Source: Burkholderiaceae bacterium
Lineage (GTDB): Bacteria > Pseudomonadota > Gammaproteobacteria > Burkholderiales > Burkholderiaceae_E
NCBI GenBank assembly: GCA_023954135.1
Contig: JAMLIN010000014.1
Location: forward strand, 1 to 64,000
DNA: 64,000 bases
Direction of reading: 5' to 3'
Shown: positions 27,479 to 39,742 of the stretch, one piece after another
Layout: every line of letters starts with the position of its first letter
Position numbering within the stretch: position 1 is the first letter of the stretch
Program-made: the position numbers and the translations under genes
The notes under the pieces: generated by a model
Databases searched by the model: none
The model's input: the letters and a program-made list of their open reading frames with translations, nothing else
Told to the model about the DNA's origin: nothing

Positions 27479-29565
27479 GTCGCCGCCAGCCTCGAGATGT
27501 CGGCGACCCGGTTCATGAGCCGGTGCAGGTGGGCGAGCAGCGCGAGCCGGTTGTTGCGCACCCGCTCGTCGTCGGCCATGACCATGACGTCGTCGAAGAA
27601 GCGGTCGACGGCTGCGCGGGTGCCGGCCATCAGCGTCATCGCCTGGGTGAAGTCCTGGCGCGACATCGCCGCCTCGATGCGCGGATCGAGCGACTCCACC
27701 GCGTCGGCGAGCTCGCGCTCGGCCGGCTCGGCGAGCAGGGAATGGTCGATGATCGCGCCGATGACGCCGCCCGCCTTGCGCAGGATGTTGCCGATGCGCT
27801 TGTTGGCAGCGGCCAGCGCCTGCGCTTCGGGCAGGGCGGCGAACTCGCGCACCGCCGCGAGCCGCGCCGGCACCGCCGCGAGCTGGGCCGGGCGCAGCGC
27901 CACCACGGCGGTGATCTGGGCGCCGTCGAAGCCCTGTTCGCGCAGGTAGCCGACCAGCCGGTCGTGGAAGAAGGTTTCGAGCTCGTCGCGGGCATCCTGG
28001 CCGGTCTTGCCGAAGGCGTTGAACGCGAAGCCGATCAGCTCGGGCAGCGGCAGGTCGAGATGGCGCTCGATGAGGATGCGGATCACGCCGAGCGCATGGC
28101 GGCGCAGGGCGAACGGATCCCTGTCCCCCGAGGGCGACTGGCCGATCGAGAACAGGCCCGCCAGCGTCTCGAGCTTGTCGGCCAGCGCGAGCACGGTGCC
28201 GGTCTCGGAGGCCGGCAGGTCGTCGCCCGAAAAGCGCGGGCGGTACTGCTCGGCCATCGCCTCGACCACGCCGTCGGGCTCGCCGTCGTGCCAGGCATAG
28301 TAGCGGCCCATCACGCCCTGGAGCTCGGGAAACTCGCCGACCATGCCGGTCAGCAGGTCGCACTTGGCGAGCGTCGCGGCCCGCTCGGCGAGCTTGGGGT
28401 CGGCGCCGATGCGCACCGCGATGTCGCGTGCGATGTTCCGGATGCGGGCGACGCGATCGGCCATGGTGCCGAGCCTGGCGTGATAGACGACCGATTCGAG
28501 CTGCGACACCCGCTCGGCGAGGCTGCGCTTGCGGTCCTGCTCGTAGAAGAAGCGCGCATCGGCGAGCCGGGGGCGCACCACCCGCTGGTTGCCCTCGATG
28601 ATCTGCGACGGGTCGGCGACCACCATGTTCGAGACGATCAGGAAGCGGTTTTCCAGCTTGCCGTCGGCGCCGAACAGGGGGAAGTACTTCTGGTTCGTGC
28701 GCATCGTCAGGATCAGGCATTCCTGGGGAACCGCGAGGAACTCGGCCTCGAACTCGCCCATGTAGACCTGCGGCCATTCGACCAGCGCCGTCACCTCGTC
28801 GAGCAGCGGGGCGACATCGGCGGGATCGCCGAGCGAAGCGCCGGCCCGCGCCGCCTGCGCGCGCAGGGCCTGCTCGATGCGCCCGCGGCGGGCATCGAAC
28901 CCGGCGACGACGTGGGCGGCCTCGAGCTGCGCTTCGTAGGTGCTCGCGCGGGTGATCGCGAGCGGGCCGCTCGACAGGAAGCGGTGGCCGAAGGTCTCGC
29001 GGCCGCTCGCCAGGCCCAGCGCCGTGGCGGGCACGACCTCGTCGCCGTGCAGCACGACGAGTCGGTGGGCGGGGCGCACGAAGGAGACTGTGGTTTGCCC
29101 GTCGGCGAGCTGGTACTGCATCAGCTTCGGGATCGGCAGCTTCGCCAGCGCCTGCTCGATGATCTCCTGCAGGGCATCCGGGAGCCGGTCGCCGGCAAGC
29201 CGGGTCCGGGCGAAGAAGCTCTCCTGCTTCCCTTCGCCGCGGCGCTCGAGCGCGTCGAGCGCGACGTTCTGGCGTTCGGCCCACTTGCGCAGGGCCTGGC
29301 TGGGCGAGCCGTCGGCATCGAGCCCCACCTTGACCGACGGGCCCTTGAGCTCGACGTCGCGATCGGGTGCGCGGGCGAGCACATCGTCGACGAGCACCGC
29401 CAGCCGGCGCGGTGTCGCGAAGCTGCGGTGCGCGGGCGAGGCGGTGAGCCCGCGTGCGCGCAGCCCGGCGGCGATGCCGTCGGCGAATGCGGCGCCCAGC
29501 CGCTGCAGGGCCTTGGGCGGCAGTTCTTCGGTGTGCAGTTCAACGAGCAGTGGCGCGGCGGTCAT
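27475..29565 (-). CDS. glyS: Glycine--tRNA ligase beta subunit
   Basis: Beta subunit of the alpha2beta2 glycyl-tRNA synthetase, 696 residues, the normal size. The N-terminus (PLLVELHTEELPPKALQRL) is characteristic, and the body includes MRTNQKYFPLFGADGKLENRFLIVSN and ARFFYEQDRK. It binds tRNA and works only with the alpha subunit, encoded 18 bases upstream. Confidence 0.98.
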   Translation of the reverse strand: MTAAPLLVELHTEELPPKALQRLGAAFADGIAAGLRARGLTASPAHRSFATPRRLAVLVDDVLARAPDRDVELKGPSVKVGLDADGSPSQALRKWAERQNVALDALERRGEGKQESFFARTRLAGDRLPDALQEIIEQALAKLPIPKLMQYQLADGQTTVSFVRPAHRLVVLHGDEVVPATALGLASGRETFGHRFLSSGPLAITRASTYEAQLEAAHVVAGFDARRGRIEQALRAQAARAGASLGDPADVAPLLDEVTALVEWPQVYMGEFEAEFLAVPQECLILTMRTNQKYFPLFGADGKLENRFLIVSNMVVADPSQIIEGNQRVVRPRLADARFFYEQDRKRSLAERVSQLESVVYHARLGTMADRVARIRNIARDIAVRIGADPKLAERAATLAKCDLLTGMVGEFPELQGVMGRYYAWHDGEPDGVVEAMAEQYRPRFSGDDLPASETGTVLALADKLETLAGLFSIGQSPSGDRDPFALRRHALGVIRILIERHLDLPLPELIGFAFNAFGKTGQDARDELETFFHDRLVGYLREQGFDGAQITAVVALRPAQLAAVPARLAAVREFAALPEAQALAAANKRIGNILRKAGGVIGAIIDHSLLAEPAERELADAVESLDPRIEAAMSRQDFTQAMTLMAGTRAAVDRFFDDVMVMADDERVRNNRLALLAHLHRLMNRVADISRLAAT

Positions 29566-29583
29566 GGGAGGGATCGACGGGGT

Positions 29584-30480
<897 letters not shown>

Positions 30481-30525
30481 GGCGGGCAGGGGGTGAGGTG
30501 GCCCCGGGGATCGCAAACTGCGATT

Positions 30526-32061
30526 CTAGCTTTTTCGCGCTTCCCGCCGGCGCCGGGCCGCCAGCGCCAGCAGGAAGAAGGCGGCGATGCCCGTCGCCGG
30601 CCAGTGGCCGAAGCGGACATAGGGCGTGAGCCCGGCGGCGCCGCGCACCTCGATATCGAGCGCGCCGCGGGTGACCGGCTCGAGCGCGGCGAGCACCCGG
30701 CCCGAGGCGTCGATCGACGCGGTCATGCCGGTGTTGGTGGCGCGCAGCATCGGCCGGCCGAGCTCGATCGCCCGCAGGCGCGAGATGTTCAGGTGCTGGC
30801 CGAGCGCGTGCGAATCGCCGAACCAGGCGATGTTGCTGATGTTGACCAGCACGCTTGCGCCGCCGCGGACCTGCTCGCGCAGCAGGCCGGGGAAGAGGTC
30901 CTCGTAGCAGATGTCGAAGGCGAAGTCCTGGCCGCCGATGCGCACCGGCGGCTGCCGGTCGGCGCCGCGCGCGAACTCCCCCAGCGGGATGTTCATCATG
31001 CGCACGAACCAGCCGAAAGCCGGCGGTATGTATTCGCCGAAGGGCACGAGCTGGCGCTTGTCGTAGCGGCCCACCGGCTCGCCGTCCGGCCCGCGCACCA
31101 CGACCGAGTTGCTCAGCATTCCGGCGGCCCCGCCCGCCGGATCCGGCGCCCGTTCCGGCAGGCCGATCGCGACGAAGCCGCCGCTGCGGGCGAGATGCGC
31201 GAAGAGGCGCTCGCTCACCGCCGGTGGCGTGCCTCGCCAGGTCGTCGTCCAGGCGGTCTCGGGCAGGACGGTGAGCAGGGCGTTGCCGGCGAGCACATCG
31301 TCGGTGTAGTCGTTCATCGCGCGCCGCGCCCGCTGCGGATCGAACTTCATGCCCTGCTCGACGTTGCCCTGCAGCAGGCGTACCGTCACCGCCGGGCCCG
31401 ATGGCTCGATCGATGCCGATCCGCCGAAGCCGGCGAGGCAGACTGCCGCGGCGCCGGTCACGCCGGTCGCGAGCAGCGTCGCCCCGGCGTCGTGGTTGCG
31501 CAAGCGCCAGAGCGTTGCGAGCGCGGCGGCGATGGCGACGACCGTACCGCCCAGGCCGTAGACACCGATGCCGGCGGCGATCTTCACGAGCGGGCCGTCG
31601 ACCTGCGCATAGCCGAGCGACAGCCAGGGAAAGCCGGTGAAGAGCCACCCGCGGGCGAGCTCGCCGAGCATCCAGCAGGCGGCGAGCGCGCCGATCCGCG
31701 CCAGGGTCGCGCCGGCGCCGGGCCGGCCGGCCGGCGCGAGGCATTGCGCGAGGGCGAGGGCGAGCGCGCCGAAGAGCGCGAGATAGGCCGACAGCAGGAC
31801 CACCGCCGCGGCCGCCAGCGGCGCCGCCAGTCCGCCGTAGCGATGCATGCTGATGTAGAGCCAGCCGACGCCCGCGCAGAAGCTGGCGAGCCCGAACACG
31901 AAACCCGTGATCGCCGCGCGAGCCATGGGGCGCGGATGGGGTGTCGCCAGCAGCGCAAGGAGCGCGGCGAGCGCGACGATCTGCAGCCACCAGCCGTGGG
32001 CGGTCGAGAAGCTCGCGGCATTCACCAGCCCCAGTCCGAGCGCGGCCGCGCCCGCGGGCAC
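30526..32061 (-). CDS. lnt: Apolipoprotein N-acyltransferase Lnt
   Basis: Inner-membrane enzyme that adds the third acyl chain to lipoproteins. The 511 residues combine several N-terminal membrane helices with a periplasmic nitrilase domain. The catalytic triad is recognisable: Glu in VLPETAWTT, Lys in RYDKRQLVPFGEY and Cys in FDICYEDLFPG. The likely start is GTG at 32061; no ATG gives a full first helix. It lies downstream of corC, as in E. coli. Confidence 0.95.
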   Translation of the reverse strand: MPAGAAALGLGLVNAASFSTAHGWWLQIVALAALLALLATPHPRPMARAAITGFVFGLASFCAGVGWLYISMHRYGGLAAPLAAAAVVLLSAYLALFGALALALAQCLAPAGRPGAGATLARIGALAACWMLGELARGWLFTGFPWLSLGYAQVDGPLVKIAAGIGVYGLGGTVVAIAAALATLWRLRNHDAGATLLATGVTGAAAVCLAGFGGSASIEPSGPAVTVRLLQGNVEQGMKFDPQRARRAMNDYTDDVLAGNALLTVLPETAWTTTWRGTPPAVSERLFAHLARSGGFVAIGLPERAPDPAGGAAGMLSNSVVVRGPDGEPVGRYDKRQLVPFGEYIPPAFGWFVRMMNIPLGEFARGADRQPPVRIGGQDFAFDICYEDLFPGLLREQVRGGASVLVNISNIAWFGDSHALGQHLNISRLRAIELGRPMLRATNTGMTASIDASGRVLAALEPVTRGALDIEVRGAAGLTPYVRFGHWPATGIAAFFLLALAARRRREARKS

Positions 32062-32108
32062 GATTCCCCCGCCCGCCGCGGGCTGCGACGATGACGGCCG
32101 CGCGGGGC

Positions 32109-32987
32109 TCAGGATGCCGCGCCTTCCGGTGCCGCTTCGCCGTTGCCGATGCGCGTGACCAGCAGCAGCTGCACCTGGCGCGCATCCGCGCGCAGGACCT
32201 CGAAGCGCAGGCCGGCGAGCTCGACGGTTTCGCCGCGCCGCGGCACCCGGCCGAGCTTCCCGGTGACCAGGCCGCCGATGGTGTCGAAGTCGTCGTCGTC
32301 CAGTTGCGTGCCGAGCACATGGTTGAACTGGGCGATCTCGGTGATCGCGCGCACCCGGTAGCGCCGGTCGCCGGGCACGCGCTCGACCGCGAGGATATGG
32401 TCGCTTTCCTCGTCGAAGTCGAACTCGTCCTCGATGTCGCCGACGATCTGCTCGAGCACATCCTCGATCGTCACCAGCCCCGCCACGCCGCCGTATTCGT
32501 CGACGACCACGGCGAGATGGTTGCGGTTGGCGCGGAAGTCGCGCAGCAGCACGTTGAGCGCCTTGCTCTCGGGTACGAACACCGGCGGGCGCAGCAGGTC
32601 GCGCACATCGGTGTCGGGGCTCGCGACCAGCCGCAGCAGCTCCTTCGCATGCAGGATGCCGAGCACGTTGTCGCGGTCGCCCTCGACGACCGGAAAGCGC
32701 GAATGCGCGGTCTCGATGACGTGCTCGAGGAACTGCTCGAAGGGTTGCGAGATGTCGATGACGTCCATCTGCGAGCGCGGCACCATGATGTCGCGCGCCG
32801 AGAGCTCGCTCACCTGCAGCACGCCCTCGATCATCGAGACCGCGTCGGCATCGATCAGGTCGCGTTCATGGGCCTTGCGCAGGACGTCGAGAAGCTGGGC
32901 CCGGTCGTCCGGCGCCCGGTTGAGCAGCGACTTGAGGCGCTCGATCAGCGGGCGCACTTCTTCGCTACGGTCGGATGGGTCGGGCAT
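32109..32987 (-). CDS. corC: CorC/HlyC-type transporter-associated CBS protein
   Basis: Soluble CBS-domain protein (292 residues) linked in E. coli to magnesium and cobalt efflux. Two CBS domains occupy about residues 65-190 (DIMVPRSQMDVIDI, then VVVDEYGGVAGLVTIEDVLEQIVG). A CorC_HlyC C-terminal domain follows (FNHVLGTQLDDDDFDTIGGLV). It lacks membrane segments. The operon order phoH-ybeY-corC-lnt is widely conserved. Confidence 0.95.
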   Translation of the reverse strand: MPDPSDRSEEVRPLIERLKSLLNRAPDDRAQLLDVLRKAHERDLIDADAVSMIEGVLQVSELSARDIMVPRSQMDVIDISQPFEQFLEHVIETAHSRFPVVEGDRDNVLGILHAKELLRLVASPDTDVRDLLRPPVFVPESKALNVLLRDFRANRNHLAVVVDEYGGVAGLVTIEDVLEQIVGDIEDEFDFDEESDHILAVERVPGDRRYRVRAITEIAQFNHVLGTQLDDDDFDTIGGLVTGKLGRVPRRGETVELAGLRFEVLRADARQVQLLLVTRIGNGEAAPEGAAS

Positions 32988-33059
32988 CGGTCTGGCTGGC
33001 GGCCTCGATGGTTCTGGAGAGTAACCGATCCGCCGGGGACGGAAAACCGCGGGCGGGGC

Positions 33060-33524
33060 TCATCGGTCGGGATCGCGGTAGGGGTCGGCGATGCGAAAGC
33101 GGCGCAGTATCGCCACCTCCGCCGCTTCCATGCGCTGCGCCTCGTCCTCGTCCTCGTGTTCGTGGCCCTGTGCATGCAGGGCCCCGTGGACGAGCAGGTG
33201 GGCCAGGTGATCCTCGAAGCGCTTGCGCTGGGCCCGCGCCTCGGCGCGCACCACCGGTGTGCAGATGACGATGTCCGCCTCGAGCCGATCCGGCGTGTCG
33301 TAGGGAAAGGTCAGGACGTTCGTGGCGTAGTCGCGGCCGCGGTAGCGGCGGTTGAGCTCGCGGCCTTCGGCCTCGCCCACGAAGCGCACGGTCAGGCTGG
33401 CGTCGCGTTCGAGAGCGGCGAGCGCGAGCCGGCGCAGGCGGGCCCGCTCGATCGGCGCCGCTTCGCCGTCGCCGGACTGGATGTCGAGCCAGAGGCTAGG
33501 GCGTCGCGGGCGGCTCGGCGGCAT
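33060..33524 (-). CDS. ybeY: Endoribonuclease YbeY
   Basis: Zinc endoribonuclease for 16S rRNA maturation and ribosome quality control, 154 residues. The zinc motif is HGALHAQGHEHEDEDEAQRM, close to the family HGxLHLxGyDH pattern, and TNVLTFPYD precedes it. I chose the ATG at 33524, which gives the usual length and overlaps the phoH end by 29 bases; an ATG at 33554 would overlap by 59. Confidence 0.95.
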   Translation of the reverse strand: MPPSRPRRPSLWLDIQSGDGEAAPIERARLRRLALAALERDASLTVRFVGEAEGRELNRRYRGRDYATNVLTFPYDTPDRLEADIVICTPVVRAEARAQRKRFEDHLAHLLVHGALHAQGHEHEDEDEAQRMEAAEVAILRRFRIADPYRDPDR

Positions 33525-34476
33525 CGATCTCTCGCTGGTGCTTCTCGTAGGCATCGACGATGCGGGCGACCAGCGGATGGCGCATGACGTCGGCGGAATC
33601 GAAGGTGCTGATGGCGATCCCGCGAATGTCGCGCAGGATGCCCACCGACTGCATCAGCCCCGACGGCTGGCCGCGCGGCAGGTCGACCTGGGTCGAGTCC
33701 CCGGTGACCACCGCGCGCGAGCCGAAGCCGATCCGCGTGAGGAACATCTTCATCTGCTCGGGCGTGGTGTTCTGCGCCTCGTCGAGGATGATGAAGGAAT
33801 GATTGAGCGTGCGCCCGCGCATGTAGGCGAGCGGTGCGATCTCGATCGCCTGCTTCTCGAACATCCGGGCCGTGCGCTCGAAGCCGAGCAGGTCGTACAG
33901 CGCATCATAGAGCGGACGCAGGTAGGGATCGACCTTCTGGGCGAGATCGCCCGGCAGGAAGCCGAGCCGCTCACCCGCCTCGACCGCCGGCCTCGTCAGG
34001 ACGATGCGCTTGATCGCGTCGCGCTCGAGCGCATCGACCGCGCAGGCGACCGCGAGATAGGTCTTGCCGGTACCGGCGGGGCCGATGCCGAAGGTGATGT
34101 CGTGCGACAGGATGTTGCGCAGGTAGTCGCGCTGGCGGGGCGTGCGCCCGCGCAGGTCGGCGCGCCGGGTATGGAGGATCGGGCCTTCGTCCTCCTCGGC
34201 ATCGGCCGAGGCCGGACGCTGCTCGGCCAGGCCGAGTTGGATGTCCTCGATCGAAAGGGGGTGCACGGCGGCCTGCCAGAAACGCGCGAGCGCGTCGCGG
34301 GCCCGGCCGGCGGCGGCCGGCTCGCCCTCGATCCGGAAGCGTTGGCCGCGGCGCGAGACGCGCACGTCGAAGGACTCGGCGATGGTCCGGATGTTGCGCT
34401 CGACCGGGCCGCAGAGATTGGCGAGCCGTTCGTTGTCCGCCGGCTCGGCGGTGAATTCGATCGGGCGGGGCTTCAA
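33496..34476 (-). CDS. ybeZ: PhoH-like ATPase YbeZ
   Basis: Cytosolic PhoH-family NTPase that works with YbeY in RNA metabolism. About 326 residues, with Walker A GPAGTGKTYLAVA and Walker B FIILDEAQNTTPEQM. No ATG fits the family N-terminus. A TTG at 34476 yields a start just before PRPIEFTAEP, which matches homologues; a further upstream GTG would overlap the preceding gene. It normally follows miaB, but here two other genes intervene. Confidence 0.93.
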   Translation of the reverse strand: MKPRPIEFTAEPADNERLANLCGPVERNIRTIAESFDVRVSRRGQRFRIEGEPAAAGRARDALARFWQAAVHPLSIEDIQLGLAEQRPASADAEEDEGPILHTRRADLRGRTPRQRDYLRNILSHDITFGIGPAGTGKTYLAVACAVDALERDAIKRIVLTRPAVEAGERLGFLPGDLAQKVDPYLRPLYDALYDLLGFERTARMFEKQAIEIAPLAYMRGRTLNHSFIILDEAQNTTPEQMKMFLTRIGFGSRAVVTGDSTQVDLPRGQPSGLMQSVGILRDIRGIAISTFDSADVMRHPLVARIVDAYEKHQREIDAAEPPATP

Positions 34477-34507
34477 GCGGTCGTTCGGGCGCCTGGGGCG
34501 TTCGGGT

Positions 34508-36751
<2,244 letters not shown>

Positions 36752-36764
36752 CGCCAAGTCGTCC

Positions 36765-38117
36765 TCAAAACCGGTAGGTGCTGCGGACCATGAACTGGCT
36801 GCGCCGGAAGTCGTTGGGAGCCAGCGTCGAGGCGTTGCGCACGAGGCTCAGCTGCGGCTGGACCGCCCAGCCCTTGCCGAGCCAGCGCTCGGCGCCGAGC
36901 CGCAACTCGGTCTGGCGATCGTTGCGGGTACGGCCGAACAGCGGCTCCGGACCGTCGAAGCGCCGGGATTCCCAGTACAGGCCGATCTCGCCGCGCCAGT
37001 TCGCCGCCAGCGGCGTGTTCAGCGAGACGCGCGCGCCGACGAAGCGATGGGCGAGGTTCGGCCAGGCGGCGTCGGCCCGCTCGTCGCCGAAGTGGATCGC
37101 CCCCGAGAGCACGGTGTCGGCACGGGACTGGAGCAGCCGTGCCGCCGACACGCCGATGGTGCGACGGGTCGCGTCGCGCACCGACTGGCCGGGGAACGAC
37201 AGGGATGCCGCCTGGAACCAGGCGCCGAAACTGGACTGACGGGTCGGATTGCATTGCCACTGGGCGACCAAACCGGTTACGCGGCGCAGGGCGTCGCCAT
37301 CGAGTCGGAGGTCCTGGTACTGGCCGAGGACCGTGAGCTGGTGGCATTCCTGGCGGCGAGTGACCCCCGCCGACAGATCCACCTGTAACTGATCCAGTGT
37401 ATCCGCCGAGGGAAAACGGCGTGTGGAACTTCTCACACCGGCGATCCATCGCCACCGACCGTCTATCGGTCCCGATATCGAGATTGCGCCGTCGATGCCG
37501 AAAACCATGCTCCTTTTCGGCAGGCTGACCGGCAGCGGGACCACCGGGGTGCCGTCGCCCAGCAGCCAGTGCTCGCTGGCGCTGCCGACATTGGCGTTGG
37601 TGTCGTAGCCGATGTCGAAGCCCACCGTTCCGGTCACCGCTACCCGGTGGCGGGCGTCGAGACGGGCGATCTCGTCGAGATAGGCTCCGACCAGGCGGCG
37701 GGCTTCCGGCGGAATGTCGCGAGATGCCACATCGCGAAATGCCGCCCTGGCGTTCTCGTGCTCGCCGGCGGCCAGGTAGGCCCTGCCGAGCTCGGCGCGG
37801 GCCTGGAGATGGTCGGGTTCGACCAGCAGGACGCGCTCGAGCGCCAGCAGCGCCTCGCCGGGGTGGCCGGTGTCGAGGGCGGCGATGCCGAGCAGATAGT
37901 CGAACTCGGGATCGCCCGCGTAGAGATCGAGCCGGGCCGAAAGCGCCGCGTAGGCCGCGGCCGCGTCGCCGCGGACGATGTTCTCCCGGCTCTCGGCGAT
38001 CAGGCGCCCCAGGGTGCCGGCGGGCGCCGCCAGGCCCTGGGAAACGACCTGCGCGCTCGCCAGGGGCGCCAGGATCATGGCGACGGTGAGCGCCGCGACG
38101 GCGCGCAGGATTCTCAT
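36765..38117 (-). CDS. Slam-like TPR/outer-membrane barrel protein (DUF560)
   Basis: Predicted surface lipoprotein assembly modifier, 450 residues. A signal peptide (ending APLASAQ) is followed by TPR-like helices (about 35-150: [51 protein letters not shown]). A C-terminal beta-barrel region (about 160-450) contains [16 protein letters not shown], a family-typical stretch, and ends in Tyr-Arg-Phe as outer-membrane barrels do. Slam proteins move TbpB-like substrates across the outer membrane. The start overlaps the miaB stop (ATGA), and the next gene encodes the likely client. Confidence 0.8.
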   Translation of the reverse strand: MRILRAVAALTVAMILAPLASAQVVSQGLAAPAGTLGRLIAESRENIVRGDAAAAYAALSARLDLYAGDPEFDYLLGIAALDTGHPGEALLALERVLLVEPDHLQARAELGRAYLAAGEHENARAAFRDVASRDIPPEARRLVGAYLDEIARLDARHRVAVTGTVGFDIGYDTNANVGSASEHWLLGDGTPVVPLPVSLPKRSMVFGIDGAISISGPIDGRWRWIAGVRSSTRRFPSADTLDQLQVDLSAGVTRRQECHQLTVLGQYQDLRLDGDALRRVTGLVAQWQCNPTRQSSFGAWFQAASLSFPGQSVRDATRRTIGVSAARLLQSRADTVLSGAIHFGDERADAAWPNLAHRFVGARVSLNTPLAANWRGEIGLYWESRRFDGPEPLFGRTRNDRQTELRLGAERWLGKGWAVQPQLSLVRNASTLAPNDFRRSQFMVRSTYRF

Positions 38118-39457
38118 GAGGCGGAGACTACCTCGCCGCGCAGCGAATGCGGCAGCGCTGCGGTGATCCGCATGTCGACGATCGAGCCGATCAGCCGGGG
38201 ATGGCCGGCGAAGTTGACCACCCGGTTGTTCTCGGTGCGGCCCGAAAGCTCGGCCGGATCCTTCTTCGACGGTCCTTCGATGAGGACCGGCTCGATCCGC
38301 CCGACCATCGCGGTCGAGATCGCGGCGGCGTTCGCTTCGATCGCCGCCTGCAGCTCGCGCAGGCGCTCGAGCTTGACCGCTTGCGGAGTCTCGTCGGCGA
38401 GGTCGGCTGCCGGCGTGCCGGGCCGCTGGCTGTAGACGAAGCTGAAGGAGGAATCGAATCCGACGTCCTCGACCAGCTTCATGGTCTGGCGGAAGTCCGC
38501 GTCGGTCTCGCCGGGGAAGCCGACGATGAAGTCCGAGGAGATCGAGATGTCCGGGCGGATCCGGCGCAGCTTGCGGATCGTCGACTTGTACTCGAGGGTG
38601 GTGTAGCCGCGCTTCATCGCCGCCAGCACCCGGTCCGAGCCTGCCTGGACCGGCAGGTGCAGGTGGTTCACCAGCTTCGGGATCCGGGCGTAGGCCTCGA
38701 TCAGGCGCGGGGTGAATTCGTTCGGATGCGAGGTGGTGAAGCGCAGCCGCTCGATGCCGGGGATCTCGGCGATGTACTCGAGCAGCATCGCGAGGTCGGC
38801 CAGCTCGCCGTCGCCGGCCGGGCCTCCCATCGGACCCCGGTAGGCATTGACGTTCTGGCCGAGCAGGTTGATCTCGCGCACGCCCTGCTGGGCGAGTCCG
38901 GCCACTTCGACGAGGACGTCCTCGAAGGGGCGCGAGACCTCCTCGCCGCGGGTGTAGGGCACGACGCAGAAGCTGCAGTACTTGCTGCAGCCTTCCATGA
39001 TCGAGACGAAGGCCGAGGCGGTATCGACGCGCGCCGGGGGCAGGCGGTCGAACTTCTCGATCTCGGGGAAGCTGACGTCGACCTGCGGGCGCCCGCTGCG
39101 GCGCCGCTCGCCGATCAGCTCGGGCAGCCGGTGCAGGGTCTGGGGCCCGAAGACCACGTCGACATAGGGCGCGCGGGCGACGATCGCCGCGCCTTCCTGG
39201 CTGGCGACGCAGCCGCCCACGCCGATCACCAGCCCCGGCTTGCGCTCCTTCAGCTGCCGTGCCCGCCCGAGGTCGGAGAACACCTTCTCCTGCGCCTTCT
39301 CGCGTACCGAGCAGGTGTTGAAGAGCACGATGTCGGCTTCATCGATGAGCTCGGTGCGCTCCACGCCTTCGGTATCGCCGAGCAGTTCCGCCATCCGGTC
39401 CGAGTCGTACTCGTTCATCTGGCAGCCGAAGGTCTTGATGAAGAGCTTGCGCGTCAT
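38114..39457 (-). CDS. miaB: tRNA-2-methylthio-N6-dimethylallyladenosine synthase MiaB
   Basis: Radical SAM methylthiotransferase that modifies A37 of tRNAs, 447 residues. The N-terminal cluster Cys are in [22 protein letters not shown] and [11 protein letters not shown]. The radical SAM motif is [17 protein letters not shown], and a TRAM domain closes the protein. The start at 39457 gives the standard [13 protein letters not shown]-terminus. Its stop overlaps the Slam-like gene, tying that gene into the miaB transcript. Confidence 0.97.
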   Translation of the reverse strand: MTRKLFIKTFGCQMNEYDSDRMAELLGDTEGVERTELIDEADIVLFNTCSVREKAQEKVFSDLGRARQLKERKPGLVIGVGGCVASQEGAAIVARAPYVDVVFGPQTLHRLPELIGERRRSGRPQVDVSFPEIEKFDRLPPARVDTASAFVSIMEGCSKYCSFCVVPYTRGEEVSRPFEDVLVEVAGLAQQGVREINLLGQNVNAYRGPMGGPAGDGELADLAMLLEYIAEIPGIERLRFTTSHPNEFTPRLIEAYARIPKLVNHLHLPVQAGSDRVLAAMKRGYTTLEYKSTIRKLRRIRPDISISSDFIVGFPGETDADFRQTMKLVEDVGFDSSFSFVYSQRPGTPAADLADETPQAVKLERLRELQAAIEANAAAISTAMVGRIEPVLIEGPSKKDPAELSGRTENNRVVNFAGHPRLIGSIVDMRITAALPHSLRGEVVSAS

Positions 39458-39534
39458 GAGCCTCTCGCCGGGAGCCCGCCGGGCAGGGCATCGGCCGGGG
39501 CGGGACCCCGTCCGGCTGCGGCGCGCCAAAGTGC

Positions 39535-39567
39535 AAAGCCCGCCGGCATCGGGTCGATGGGCGGGCT
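39535..39567 (-). terminator. Intrinsic terminator of the CAU tRNA
   Basis: On the minus strand, AGCCCGCC pairs with GGCGGGCT (8 bp). An inner CATCG/CGATG stem is stacked on it, and TTT follows. It begins 10 bases after the encoded CCA of the tRNA, so it should end the tRNA transcript before miaB. Confidence 0.8.
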
Positions 39568-39576
39568 CGGCGTGTG

Positions 39577-39653
<77 letters not shown>

Positions 39654-39742
39654 AGAGCCCGCGATTCTATGGCCAGCGGCCGGTTCTGTAAAGCGGCGCG
39701 CGCCTGCGCGACGATCGGGGCGAGGCGAGGCCGGAGAACGCG